Of a DNA stretch of 64,000 nucleotides, positions 9,616-18,691 are shown in pieces; the stretch's first letter is position 1, and the number at the start of each line of letters is the position of its first letter. The DNA comes from Opacimonas sp002292215. Its GTDB lineage: Bacteria > Pseudomonadota > Gammaproteobacteria > Enterobacterales > Alteromonadaceae. The notes under the pieces were generated by a model. That model did not search any database. It had not been told where the DNA came from and saw only the letters and a list, made by a program, of their open reading frames with translations. The position numbers and the translations under genes were made by a program. The stretch spans positions 1,984,001 to 2,048,000 of the forward strand of contig OX044360.1 of the NCBI GenBank assembly GCA_943846745.1, read 5' to 3'.

Positions 9616-10023
9616 ATGCGTCTGTTATTCATTTCCCTGTGTACTTGCTTGTGTTTATTCCATGCAAATCCGAGTCTAGCAGAGGACGAACCAACTCCTG
9701 TCGGCTATTTAAGTTTAGATCCCGAAATTGTCACCAACTATGTAACCGGTAACTCTTCTCGGATTGGTTTTTTGCGCATCGCCATCGAACTAATGGTATC
9801 AGATTTAGCTATGATCCCCGAGGCAGAACACCATTTACCGTTGATGCGCGCTGTGATCATTGATGTTATTGGCAAAAAAGACGAAGCCCAAATCAAATCC
9901 TTAACCGGCCGTGAAGCCTTGCGACTTGATATTTTGAAAGAGCTGCGCATGGCACTCAAATCAGAGTTGGGTGAAGATGTGATCAAAGACTTATTTTTTA
10001 CTAAGTATTTGTATAATACGTAA
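9616..10023 (+). CDS. FliL-like secreted protein outside a flagellar locus
   Basis: 135 residues. A signal peptide (residues 1-~22, ending NPSLAED) is followed by a short domain with FliL-type features: a conserved strand YLSLDPEIVTNYV, a helix, then MRAVIIDVIGKKDEAQIKSL and a C-terminal helix-strand (VIKDLFFTKYLYNT). FliL proteins sit at the flagellar motor and resemble stomatin/SPFH domains. Relatives next to ubiC and glpG are common in marine gammaproteobacteria and are annotated only as FliL-like. ATG at 9616 is preferred to the upstream TTG at 9604. Divergent from ubiC, convergent with glpG. Confidence 0.7.
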   Translation: MRLLFISLCTCLCLFHANPSLAEDEPTPVGYLSLDPEIVTNYVTGNSSRIGFLRIAIELMVSDLAMIPEAEHHLPLMRAVIIDVIGKKDEAQIKSLTGREALRLDILKELRMALKSELGEDVIKDLFFTKYLYNT

Positions 10024-10026
10024 TGA

Positions 10027-10905
10027 CTAACGTTTAGCCTCTAGCCGCGACCCTATTACTGACCATAGTAGCGCTAACAAACAACCGGACACTAAACCGA
10101 GTGTATGTGCTGTGTTGGCCATTGACACAAAGAGCACATCGGCATAGCCAATCACTAACCAGACCAACATAAAACCTACAATCTGGGGTTGTACTTTAAA
10201 GCCCCATTGGGGTTTGAGCCAACCTAACCACCAAGTAAAACCGAGTAGTCCATACACGACTCCGGACATGCCTCCAAAATTAGGCCCACCGAAATACAAC
10301 TGACCGATGTTAGCTGATAACGAAATAATGATAAATGTGATAATCAGACTGACTTTTCCTAAATACTGCTCAATCGGCCGCGCCAATATCCACCACCACA
10401 ACAAGTTAAACGCGATATGTAATAGTGAAAAATGTAAAAAATCAGGCGTCAGTAACCGCCACCATTGGGAGGTTTGTTGTAGTTCATTAAATGGCACAAT
10501 AAACAAATGCGAATCAACCCACAAACGTGTTTCATAACTGACACTCATTAAGGCGAACACTATTATATTTAAGGTCAGAACCAAATAAGTTAACGGGAAC
10601 ATGCGTAATTGTGCAATCGTGTTTGGACTTTTTAACCAACGCTGGGTTGATTGCTTGGAAGCGGCGGTAATGCTGTTATCTACGCTACCATTATCCCAAC
10701 TAGCGGCTTGATAACGAGGATCATTCGGTGCATCTACAAAATGCTCAGTGATCGCTTTAGCCTGAGCCATATCATGCTCGTGCTCTAACTCAACGCAATA
10801 TTGACCTTCCACTTCACGGACAATGGATGAGATCCGTTGCGCCGTTAAATAATCCATCAACATGTGCGCCGGTTGAGGGCGACTAAAACACACCAACATT
10901 TGCAT
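10027..10905 (-). CDS. glpG: Rhomboid intramembrane serine protease GlpG
   Basis: 292 residues from the chosen start. It has a cytoplasmic N-terminal domain (1-~90) and a six-helix rhomboid core. The catalytic serine lies in GGMSGVVYGLLG and the catalytic histidine in ANTAHTLG. The LLHIAFNLLWWW segment supplies the conserved His and Asn of the oxyanion region. The open frame extends further upstream, but ATG at 10905 lies 4 bp after the glpE stop and gives the usual GlpG length, so the longer frame inside glpE is rejected. Forms the operon glpE-glpG; no glpD or glpR is adjacent. Confidence 0.93.
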   Translation of the reverse strand: MQMLVCFSRPQPAHMLMDYLTAQRISSIVREVEGQYCVELEHEHDMAQAKAITEHFVDAPNDPRYQAASWDNGSVDNSITAASKQSTQRWLKSPNTIAQLRMFPLTYLVLTLNIIVFALMSVSYETRLWVDSHLFIVPFNELQQTSQWWRLLTPDFLHFSLLHIAFNLLWWWILARPIEQYLGKVSLIITFIIISLSANIGQLYFGGPNFGGMSGVVYGLLGFTWWLGWLKPQWGFKVQPQIVGFMLVWLVIGYADVLFVSMANTAHTLGLVSGCLLALLWSVIGSRLEAKR

Positions 10906-10909
10906 AAGC

Positions 10910-11239
10910 TTACTCGGTAATCGTTGCGATATCTTCAGGATACGTGCTTTGCCACTGAGTAAAACCTCCGTCAAGGCTATACACCTTGGTGTAGCCTTGC
11001 TCCGCAATATATTGTGCGGCTGGTTGGCTACTGATCCCATGGTAACAGGTTACAATTACGGGGGTGTCTTCATCCGTCTCTTGCATAAACTGTGTCATTA
11101 CTCCGCCATGCAAATGCAAAGAGTTTGGAATATGTGCAAAATTAAACATACTCTCATCACGAATATCGACGACTGCAACTTTTTTCGTTGCCATCATTGC
11201 TTTAGCCTGTTCGACACTAATGTGCTCAAAGTTTCCCAT
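10910..11239 (-). CDS. glpE: Thiosulfate sulfurtransferase GlpE (rhodanese)
   Basis: 109 residues, a single rhodanese domain as in E. coli GlpE (108). Transfers sulfane sulfur from thiosulfate to cyanide or a thiol acceptor; the in vivo acceptor is unclear. The catalytic cysteine is Cys65 in the loop CYHGISS, and the conserved VVDIRDESMFNFAHIPNS precedes it. AGGAAAG lies upstream of the ATG. It is the first gene of glpEG, and its stop is 4 bp from the glpG start. Confidence 0.93.
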   Translation of the reverse strand: MGNFEHISVEQAKAMMATKKVAVVDIRDESMFNFAHIPNSLHLHGGVMTQFMQETDEDTPVIVTCYHGISSQPAAQYIAEQGYTKVYSLDGGFTQWQSTYPEDIATITE

Positions 11240-11279
11240 TGTTATACTTTCCTGTATTAATAATATTTATAATAACTGC

Positions 11280-12305
11280 TTATTGCCAATCGAGGATCAC
11301 TTTACCTGATTGACCTGAATTCATGGTCTCAAACCCTTTGGCAAATTCAGCCAGCGGGAACTCATGCGTAATAATCGGACTTAAGTCCAAGCCACTTTGG
11401 ATTAAACTCGCCATCTTGTACCATGTTTCAAACATTTCTCGACCGTAAATCCCCTTGATCGTCAATCCTTTAAAGATCACCTGATTCCAGTCAATCGACA
11501 CATTATCTGGCGGAATACCGAGCATCGCTATTTTTCCACCGTGATTCATTTTTGCTAGCATATCACTAAATGCCACCGGCACGCCGGACATTTCTAAGCC
11601 CACATCAAACCCTTCGGTCATGCCCAGTTCAGCCATGACGTCTGCTAACGGGGTGTGTGCGACATTCACCGCGCGCGTCGCGCCCATTTTTTTGGCGAGA
11701 GCCAATCGGTAAGGATTAATATCCGTGATTACCACATGCCTAGCACCGACGTGTTTGGCAACGGCAGCAGCCATAATCCCAATAGGACCAGCCCCCGTAA
11801 TCAAGACGTCTTCACCTACCAAATCAAAGGATAACGCAGTATGTACGGCATTACCAAATGGGTCAAAAATAGAGGCTAGTTCATCACTAATATTATCCGG
11901 GATTTTAAAGGCGTTAAACGCAGGGATCACCAAATATTCTGCAAACGCACCTTGACGATTAACCCCTACGCCTTCGGTATTGCGGCATAAGTGGCGACGT
12001 CCAGCTCGACAGTTACGGCAATGCCCACATGTAATATGCCCTTCACCTGATACGCGATCGCCGATGATAAATCCGCGTGCCTCACTCCCCATAGCAACGA
12101 CTTCTCCGACATATTCATGACCGACAATCATCGGCACTGGTATCGTTTTTTGTGACCACGTATCCCAATTAAAAATATGCATATCAGTACCACAGATAGC
12201 CGTTTTGCGAATTTTAATCAACAAATCATTCGGCCCAAACTCAGGCATCGGCGCATCATCTAACCAGATCCCTGGTTTGTCATACAATTTTGCGAGTGAC
12301 TTCAT
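11280..12305 (-). CDS. tdh: L-threonine 3-dehydrogenase
   Basis: 341 residues, same length as E. coli Tdh. NAD-dependent zinc medium-chain dehydrogenase oxidising L-threonine to 2-amino-3-ketobutyrate. Catalytic zinc ligands include Cys38 (AICGTDMH) and His in GHEYVGEV. The structural zinc loop is CGHCRNCRAGRRHLC, and the Rossmann motif is GAGPIGIMAA. Its start overlaps the kbl stop by 4 bp (ATGA), so the two enzymes are translationally coupled and together degrade threonine to glycine and acetyl-CoA. Confidence 0.97.
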   Translation of the reverse strand: MKSLAKLYDKPGIWLDDAPMPEFGPNDLLIKIRKTAICGTDMHIFNWDTWSQKTIPVPMIVGHEYVGEVVAMGSEARGFIIGDRVSGEGHITCGHCRNCRAGRRHLCRNTEGVGVNRQGAFAEYLVIPAFNAFKIPDNISDELASIFDPFGNAVHTALSFDLVGEDVLITGAGPIGIMAAAVAKHVGARHVVITDINPYRLALAKKMGATRAVNVAHTPLADVMAELGMTEGFDVGLEMSGVPVAFSDMLAKMNHGGKIAMLGIPPDNVSIDWNQVIFKGLTIKGIYGREMFETWYKMASLIQSGLDLSPIITHEFPLAEFAKGFETMNSGQSGKVILDWQ

Positions 12306-13495
12306 GCAATCACTCCTAATTCTCGACCCACAGCAATAAACGCATCCACAACGGTATCGACCTGTTCTAAACTATGTGCCGCTGACATTTGTGTACGAAT
12401 ACGCGCTTGTCCTTGTGGCACAACGGGGAACGAAAACCCGACGACATAAATACCACGTTGTAATAGCTTATCTGCCATACTCGACGCTAATTTAGCATCG
12501 CCTAACATAACAGGAATAATCGCGTGGTCTTGCCCGCTTAAGGTAAAGCCCGCTGCGCTCATGCGAGAGCGAAAACGTGCCGCATTAGCGTTCAATTGAG
12601 AACGAAGCTCTGCACCTTGCTCCATCATATCAAAGACTTTAATCGCCGCAGTAACAATCGGTGGCGCAACCGAATTAGAAAACAAATACGGACGAGAGCG
12701 TTGACGTAACCATTCGATCACGGTTTTTTTACCTGAGGTATAGCCGCCTGATGCGCCACCTAAGGCTTTGCCTAACGTGCCAGTTAAAATATCGATGCGT
12801 CCCAGCACATCGCAATACTCATGTGAACCACGACCATTGGCGCCAACAAACCCAGTCGCATGGCAATCATCAACCATCACCAGCGCATCATATTTATCGG
12901 CCAAATCACAGATCCCACGTAAATTCGCAATCACCCCGTCCATCGAAAACACGCCATCGGTGGCAATCAATTTATAGCGCGCGCCATCGACAACAGCTTG
13001 CTGAAGTTGCGCTTCTAATGCCGCCATATCATTGTTAGCATAGCGGTAACGTTTGGCCTTAGATAAGCGAACGCCATCAATGATACTGGCATGGTTAAGG
13101 GCATCAGAAATCACGGCGTCTTCTGCCGTCAGAATGGTTTCAAACAAACCGCCATTGGCATCAAAACAAGACGGATACAATATCGTATCTTCCATGCCCA
13201 AAAAGGCAGAAATTTTGTTTTCTAATGTTTTATGAATATCTTGCGTGCCGCAAATAAAGCGGACTGACGCCACACCAAAACCATGGCTATCGAGGCCGGC
13301 TTTGGCGGCGGCAATTAAATCAGGGTGATTAGCTAAACCGAGGTAGTTATTGGCGCAAAAATTGATGACGGACTGCCCGCCTACGTCAACATTGGCTTGT
13401 TGTTGGGAAGTGATAATCCTTTCTTGCTTATACAAACCTTCGGCTTTTATCCCATCGATTTGTGCTTGTAGGTGGTGCTCGAAACTCTGTGGCAT
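12302..13495 (-). CDS. kbl: 2-amino-3-ketobutyrate CoA ligase (glycine C-acetyltransferase)
   Basis: 397 residues. A PLP enzyme of the alpha-oxoamine synthase family that cleaves 2-amino-3-ketobutyrate with CoA to glycine and acetyl-CoA. Visible features: INFCANNYLGLANHP, DALNHASIIDG, the PLP-ring motif DDCHATGF and the Schiff-base lysine in GTLGKALGGASGGY. An in-frame ATG four codons upstream (13507) is possible, but the second ATG has a GGA-type ribosome site and gives the E. coli length. First gene of kbl-tdh. Confidence 0.96.
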   Translation of the reverse strand: MPQSFEHHLQAQIDGIKAEGLYKQERIITSQQQANVDVGGQSVINFCANNYLGLANHPDLIAAAKAGLDSHGFGVASVRFICGTQDIHKTLENKISAFLGMEDTILYPSCFDANGGLFETILTAEDAVISDALNHASIIDGVRLSKAKRYRYANNDMAALEAQLQQAVVDGARYKLIATDGVFSMDGVIANLRGICDLADKYDALVMVDDCHATGFVGANGRGSHEYCDVLGRIDILTGTLGKALGGASGGYTSGKKTVIEWLRQRSRPYLFSNSVAPPIVTAAIKVFDMMEQGAELRSQLNANAARFRSRMSAAGFTLSGQDHAIIPVMLGDAKLASSMADKLLQRGIYVVGFSFPVVPQGQARIRTQMSAAHSLEQVDTVVDAFIAVGRELGVIA

Positions 13496-13617
13496 CGTTT
13501 TTTCCATCTGTCGTTGTGGTGAATATCAATCTATTCTAATGCACAACGAAAGATGGCGATAGTGAACTTAAATAAAAGATGTAACAAAGATTAAAAAACT
13601 TAAAAATGTGTTAGTTG

Positions 13618-16110
13618 CTAATGTACAGCCTTATCGTTATCTGCAACTCTGTCGGCATAGCTGGCTTGCCACAAGTTATCCTTAATCATACTCGGCAAGG
13701 TTTTCATCAACTCATACTCTGGAATAGGTTTGGCGATATAAAACCCTTGGGCTTTATCGCATTTCATATCCCGTAACAAATTGAACTGACGCACATCTTC
13801 TATGCCCTCTGCGACGACCATCATGCCCATGTTGTGAACCATGGTGATGGTAGAGTGCACGATTTGTTTATCTGCTTGGTTTTTTAAGATCCCGTTGATA
13901 AAGCTCCGGTCAATTTTAATCGTATTCACCGGCATCGACTTGAGATAGCTCAAGGACGAATACCCCGTACCAAAGTCGTCTATTGAAATTCTCACTCCCA
14001 AGTTACGCAAATCACGCATGATCTTGGTAGTGCTATGAATATCCGACACTAAGGTGGTTTCAGTTAATTCCAAATCAATGCGACTTGGACTGATTTGGTA
14101 GCGTTTAAACATCTGTTGCAGAAATTCACACAACACAGGATCAAGAAACTGCGCCGAGGATAAATTAATCGATATTGTTTGTTGCTTGTAGCCTTCATCA
14201 TCTAATATTTTGAGCACTTGGAAACTGCGCTCAATGACCCAATAATCTAGTTTCAACATAAAGACTGATTTTTCTAAAATGGGAATAAACTCGCCTGGCG
14301 AAATCAATCCTTTTTCGGGATGACGCCAGCGTAATAAGGCTTCAAAACCCGTTAAAAATAAGGTTTTCAAATCAATTAATGGCTGTAATGCCAGATAAAA
14401 ATCACCGTTTTCTATCGCTTCGTACGCTTCTCGCTCTAAATCAATCTTTCGCTGTACTTCAGTATTTAGTGCATCATCATATATACGCAGTACGTTACCG
14501 CTTTTTTCTTTAGCACGATACATCGCGGTATCAGAGCGGCGAATCAACTCATCAACCGAAGGATCTATCATATCCCCCATCGTCATCCCGGCACTCACCG
14601 TGATATGAAATTGACTGTTATCGATAATGACCGGTTCAGAAATGCGTTTTTGCACTTTTTCCCACACGACCAGTGCCGACTCGACCTTTTCAATATTACT
14701 TAAAACAATTACAAATTCGTCGCCACCAAAGCGACACACTAAATCTTCTCCGCTAATTTGCGAGGCTAGAACTGTAGCAACGATCTGCAGTAACACATCC
14801 CCTACATTATGTCCTTGGCCATCGTTGATCTTTTTAAAATCATCTACGTCCAACAAGATCACACAGAAGCCTTCATTACATCGTCTGTATTTGGCAATCG
14901 AACGCCGTAAATGCTCGTTCAGCATATTGCGATTAGCCAGACCGGTTAACTCATCATACATCGCTATTTTTTCTAATGCTTTACGGTCTTTTTTTAAGGC
15001 CTGGTCGAGTAATGCCAACTCATCGGCTAACTGCTCCGCCGCCTCATCAAGGATATCTAATTCGTCTTTAAAACCACTGCGTCGGGTAAGGCGCTTTTGT
15101 TTAAACTGCCCATAGCGGTGATTGTTAATCAATGGAAATCGTTCGACCAAATTCGCTAAGCGCACTTTGTAACTGTGCGTAAACATATAAAAAATCGCGC
15201 CAAAACCCACAAAGAGTAAACCTGCAGTAATGATTGCCCCCGTCGTAAAGCGATCTGCGGCATTGAAAAAGTCACTGATTTCACTGACGAGCATTAAGTA
15301 ATGCTGATCGGGGAGGGCTTGCTGTGGATTGAGTGGAATTAGGGTAATCAAGTAACTACGCTGATTAATATCTATTTTAGTGCCGTTTACCATTAATGAC
15401 GTAAGCGTTAATTGGGGGGCAATATTATCGATGATAGGCTTGAGTCGGGCTTTTTGCTTACTCAAGGTCATTGGTTGTAAACGTATTTTATTAGCCTGTA
15501 ATTCTCCACCAGAGATGCCGGGGATGTTAACAATTCCCAACTCCGCCTTGGTCGTATTGTATAAGTTTGCTAACACATTCGTCATCGGAATCGTAAAAAT
15601 CATATAACCATAGCGATTGTCCGCCAACAAAATGGGGATCTGTAGCACATGCACACACTCTGATTGACAGTAAATTAGATTAATGTAGTCACGATTTTTT
15701 ACAAAATCTGGGGTAAAGTCCGGCTGCACATAATTGAACTGTTGACTGTCCACAGTCGTAAATTGCACTTGTTGTAGTGCATCATATAACCACACGTCGG
15801 CGAGCTGATCATTTAAGCGTAAATACGTTAATTGCTGTTGTAAATGTTGCTGCAACCTATCTAATGGAAAGGGTTCATTGGCAAACTGTGCAATAATATT
15901 TTCTGCCCAGAGCGTCGCATTAGTAATGAACAGATCATTAATAACATGATAATCGGAGACGTTAGCCGCGATGCTTTTTACTTGGAATTTTTCAATTTCT
16001 GCTTGCGAATCTTTAAGAGTGATAATCGTCAAAATGCTTACCGTCGCAAACAGCAATGCGAGTATCAACATTAATATTTTTTGTCCAATACTGATAAATT
16101 TAGGCATCAT
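13618..16110 (-). CDS. Membrane sensor with GGDEF and EAL domains
   Basis: About 830 residues. A transmembrane helix near the N-terminus (KILMLILALLFATVSILTII), a ~240-residue periplasmic sensing region (Cache-like by position) and a second helix (AIITAGLLFVGFGAIFYMF) are followed by a coiled linker, GGDEF (RFGGDEF intact, no RxxD inhibition site) and a complete EAL domain (EALLRW, ELTETTL, DDFGTGYSSL, AEGIED). It should make and/or degrade cyclic di-GMP. The TTG at the frame start overlaps the upstream gene; ATG 16110 (or 16107) just before the first helix is preferred. It is the last gene of a three-gene unit with a phosphate-binding-like protein and an outer-membrane protein. Confidence 0.87.
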   Translation of the reverse strand: MMPKFISIGQKILMLILALLFATVSILTIITLKDSQAEIEKFQVKSIAANVSDYHVINDLFITNATLWAENIIAQFANEPFPLDRLQQHLQQQLTYLRLNDQLADVWLYDALQQVQFTTVDSQQFNYVQPDFTPDFVKNRDYINLIYCQSECVHVLQIPILLADNRYGYMIFTIPMTNVLANLYNTTKAELGIVNIPGISGGELQANKIRLQPMTLSKQKARLKPIIDNIAPQLTLTSLMVNGTKIDINQRSYLITLIPLNPQQALPDQHYLMLVSEISDFFNAADRFTTGAIITAGLLFVGFGAIFYMFTHSYKVRLANLVERFPLINNHRYGQFKQKRLTRRSGFKDELDILDEAAEQLADELALLDQALKKDRKALEKIAMYDELTGLANRNMLNEHLRRSIAKYRRCNEGFCVILLDVDDFKKINDGQGHNVGDVLLQIVATVLASQISGEDLVCRFGGDEFVIVLSNIEKVESALVVWEKVQKRISEPVIIDNSQFHITVSAGMTMGDMIDPSVDELIRRSDTAMYRAKEKSGNVLRIYDDALNTEVQRKIDLEREAYEAIENGDFYLALQPLIDLKTLFLTGFEALLRWRHPEKGLISPGEFIPILEKSVFMLKLDYWVIERSFQVLKILDDEGYKQQTISINLSSAQFLDPVLCEFLQQMFKRYQISPSRIDLELTETTLVSDIHSTTKIMRDLRNLGVRISIDDFGTGYSSLSYLKSMPVNTIKIDRSFINGILKNQADKQIVHSTITMVHNMGMMVVAEGIEDVRQFNLLRDMKCDKAQGFYIAKPIPEYELMKTLPSMIKDNLWQASYADRVADNDKAVH

Positions 16111-16145
16111 TAAAACCAATACATCAATTGCATAGACCACATGGT

Positions 16146-16857
16146 TCAATACTTATTCGGATTTAAGACGGGATCGGGAAACAAAATAGGCGTTAACCGA
16201 CCGGTGCCTTTAATGAGATGAACGTCCGTTTGTAGCTGCCATTGTTCAGCAATGTGCCACTGCCACCCTAAGGTAGCTTGATCCATATAGGTAAAATACT
16301 CAGGCACAACGCCTTGAGTTTGTAAGGGGATACGCTTGCCCGAGCGATCATTTTCGTTCATATCGTAAAGATCTATTCGTGCAATGACACTGTGTTTAGG
16401 GTTCAATAAGTACCGACCTTGCACATAGCCTCCGTCACCAAATTGATCGGAGCTAAAGCCCGTGAATAATGCATCTTTAAAGACGCCACGCTCACGCATA
16501 ATCTACACGTCCCCCTTTGGCATATCGGTTACCCACATCCAAATACACGATTTGTCCAGCAAGAGACCAAGAATCATTAATCTTAAAGCGACTATTTAGC
16601 CCTATTTCAGTTACCCGAAACGACAGTTTATTGGTTTCATTGATATAACTACTGTGATTGGTTTGCACCATCCCCTGCGCGGTAAAGCCGTTAACTTGCC
16701 AACGATCAGACTGCGTATAGACAGCGTCTTGAGCATTGACCAAGAGCGAGATCATACATCCCCACAACCCCATTAGTAAGAAGATAGCTCGGGTGTTAGA
16801 TTGGATGCAAAGTCGGGTGATAGGAAGCCCCATTTGCCCATTGCTAATTATTTTCAT
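16146..16857 (-). pseudogene. Outer-membrane porin-like gene with internal deletion
   Basis: Two overlapping frames make one protein. The 5' part (16492-16857, 121 residues) has a membrane or signal segment (to NAQD) and beta-strand pattern (WQVNGFTAQGMVQ, LSFRVTEIGLNSRFKI, WSLAGQIVYLD), ending GGRVDYA then TGA. The 3' part (16146-16499, 117 residues) continues in another frame with strands (GGYVQGRYLLNPKHSVIARIDLYD, DQATLGWQWHIAEQWQLQ) and stops at NPNKY, without the aromatic-terminated last strand expected of a barrel. Related proteins are ~400 residues, so I infer a central stretch of ~150 residues deleted out of frame. Starts 1 bp after the upstream gene. Confidence 0.65.
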
Positions 16858-16858
16858 A

Positions 16859-17434
16859 TTACTGCCCCGCGCTTAATTGGTTCCGACGCTGCGATAAACC
16901 TGCATATGTCTTCATTTCCAGTTTTTGTCCTGGCTTATTCTTCCCTTCACCATAGGGTAGGTAGCCAATTGCACCTGGCGTGTTCAGCACCATCGCTCGC
17001 ATCGCATTGATATCTTTTACGACAATAGGTGGGTCGGCGCGCCCCGAGTAAATCCGCTTGTTCCATAAACGCTGAACTTGGTAAGGAAACATCCGCAAAC
17101 GTAATTGAATAAATGCTTGATGCAGAGGACTATCAGACTTCAGAACAACGACCTTAATCAATTTACCATCGGGCCAATGACGCATTTTTCCAGAAAACAC
17201 TTCACGTAAAAATTGCTCTGAAATTTCCGGAAAAATCGGATTATTAAGAATGACTTGAGGTGGATGAGGTTGTTCTGAAGGACGGTCTTGAGCACCGGCG
17301 CTTTGGACACTACTGGGTTGATTGCTTGGTTGCAACGTTGCGTATGCATTGATTGAAAACAACAAGGTTAGACTTACAGTAGTAACCATAAGGCCTAACA
17401 CAGTTATCAATGTGAAAAATCGAAATGGGGTCAA
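16859..17434 (-). CDS. Phosphate-binding-like (PBP fold) periplasmic protein
   Basis: 191 residues. A long N-terminal hydrophobic segment (~10-32) acts as signal peptide or anchor, then a Ser/Pro/Gln-rich linker, then a small PstS-like domain: ISEQFLREVFSGKMRHWPDGK, a strand (KVVVLKSDSPLHQAF), FPYQVQRLWNKRIYSG, and AMRAMVLNTPGAIGYLPYGE. Small proteins of this type sit next to an outer-membrane protein and a membrane GGDEF-EAL gene, as here, suggesting an input module for cyclic-di-GMP signalling. The ligand is unknown. First gene of the unit. Since the porin is broken, whether the unit still works is open. Confidence 0.7.
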   Translation of the reverse strand: MTPFRFFTLITVLGLMVTTVSLTLLFSINAYATLQPSNQPSSVQSAGAQDRPSEQPHPPQVILNNPIFPEISEQFLREVFSGKMRHWPDGKLIKVVVLKSDSPLHQAFIQLRLRMFPYQVQRLWNKRIYSGRADPPIVVKDINAMRAMVLNTPGAIGYLPYGEGKNKPGQKLEMKTYAGLSQRRNQLSAGQ

Positions 17435-17564
17435 CGCGTTTACGCTCCAATACTGGACAACTCCATTGTCGATATATGTTTCTATTAGTTGGCAATCTAA
17501 TAACTATAGCTAATATTAAATATCTTATAGAAATATATCGGTCATTCTCATACAAGCTTGACGT

Positions 17565-18599
17565 TTAAATGTGGATAAGTGTGGCTATATTGTCCCATAC
17601 CGTTGCGGATTTAAGATGCGACATCCAGTCTTTTCCTTTGGCACGCGTGCCCCAGGGTAATTGCTGCCAAGATTGACCAAATTCTTGTTGTATCGCCTCT
17701 TCATACACACTAACTGTTTGATTTATTGTGAGATAAGGACCCGTGCGCAGTGGGTTAGAATGTGCGTACAAGCCGACTACAGGGGTGCGAACTGTCGTTG
17801 CCATGTGTGCTGGTCCCGTGTCAGGCGCGACCACACAATCAGCCAAAGCCATCAATGCAAGCATCTGTTTTAAACTGGTTATCCCGACTAAATTTTGTAA
17901 TTTAGAGTGCTGTTTATGTGAGCATAACGCAAGGATGTTTTGGGTAATGTCCGCATCCACCGGACCAGGCCCACCACAAATCACAGGGGTAATATTATGT
18001 TCGATGAGTTGCGCGATAATATTGGCATAGCCTGCTGCCGTCCAATTGCGCATTGCTTTTGAAGCAGCAGGGGCAATAATGACAAAACGCCCAAATTGAT
18101 TCGCTTGCTGTTGTGCCCACTCGCGATCTTGCGCATCAATCGGGATAGCCCAATCTAACTCCATCGCAGGCACGCCGATCTTATCCGCAAACTGCATAAA
18201 CCCATCGAGTACATGGGTGTGTTTCGTAGCTGCGATACGTTCATTAGTAAAAAGCCAATGGCCTTCTTTACTGCGTGCCCAATCAAATCCTATGCGGCGT
18301 TTAGCCTTGATCACCGAAGCAAACCAATTAGCGCGCAATGCCACCTGCATTAATAACAACACATCAAACTCACGTCCGCCTAACGCCTTTTTTAATTGAG
18401 CTCGAGCGTCGGGTTGAGCTTTGTCACACACAATAAATTCGACATTGTGCATACCTTTGACGAGTTGATGTTCGATTTTACCAATAACCCATGTCACCTT
18501 TGTATCCGGCCACGCTTGCGTGATCCGCGTCACCATTGCTGCGGCATGACAGACATCACCGATAGCAGAAAGGCGCATGATACAAATTGATTGAGACAT
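17565..18599 (-). CDS. Glycosyltransferase family 9 (heptosyltransferase-like)
   Basis: 344 residues, GT-B fold. The N-terminal motif ICIMRLSAIGDVCHA and the C-terminal nucleotide-sugar motif (VAPDTGPAHMATTVRTPVVGLY) are typical of the ADP-heptose:LPS heptosyltransferase family. It would add a sugar to the LPS inner core on the cytoplasmic face of the inner membrane. Which heptose position it serves cannot be told from sequence alone. Divergent from the Kdo kinase gene 92 bp away, which fits a role in the LPS core. A TTATCCACA 9-mer lies in its last codons. Confidence 0.85.
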   Translation of the reverse strand: MSQSICIMRLSAIGDVCHAAAMVTRITQAWPDTKVTWVIGKIEHQLVKGMHNVEFIVCDKAQPDARAQLKKALGGREFDVLLLMQVALRANWFASVIKAKRRIGFDWARSKEGHWLFTNERIAATKHTHVLDGFMQFADKIGVPAMELDWAIPIDAQDREWAQQQANQFGRFVIIAPAASKAMRNWTAAGYANIIAQLIEHNITPVICGGPGPVDADITQNILALCSHKQHSKLQNLVGITSLKQMLALMALADCVVAPDTGPAHMATTVRTPVVGLYAHSNPLRTGPYLTINQTVSVYEEAIQQEFGQSWQQLPWGTRAKGKDWMSHLKSATVWDNIATLIHI

Positions 18600-18691
18600 A
18601 GAGAATTCTTAGTTGGTATTTTTTACAGCGTTATAGCATAATTTTACGTACAATACCTGTCAATGTCATCCAGCAAATTGCTATTTTATTT

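Noticed and set aside
11725..11955. Open frame antisense to tdh (and similar antisense frames within rep, kbl, coaBC, polA and glyS)
   Set aside because: Shadow frames of strong genes without ribosome sites or recognisable domains.
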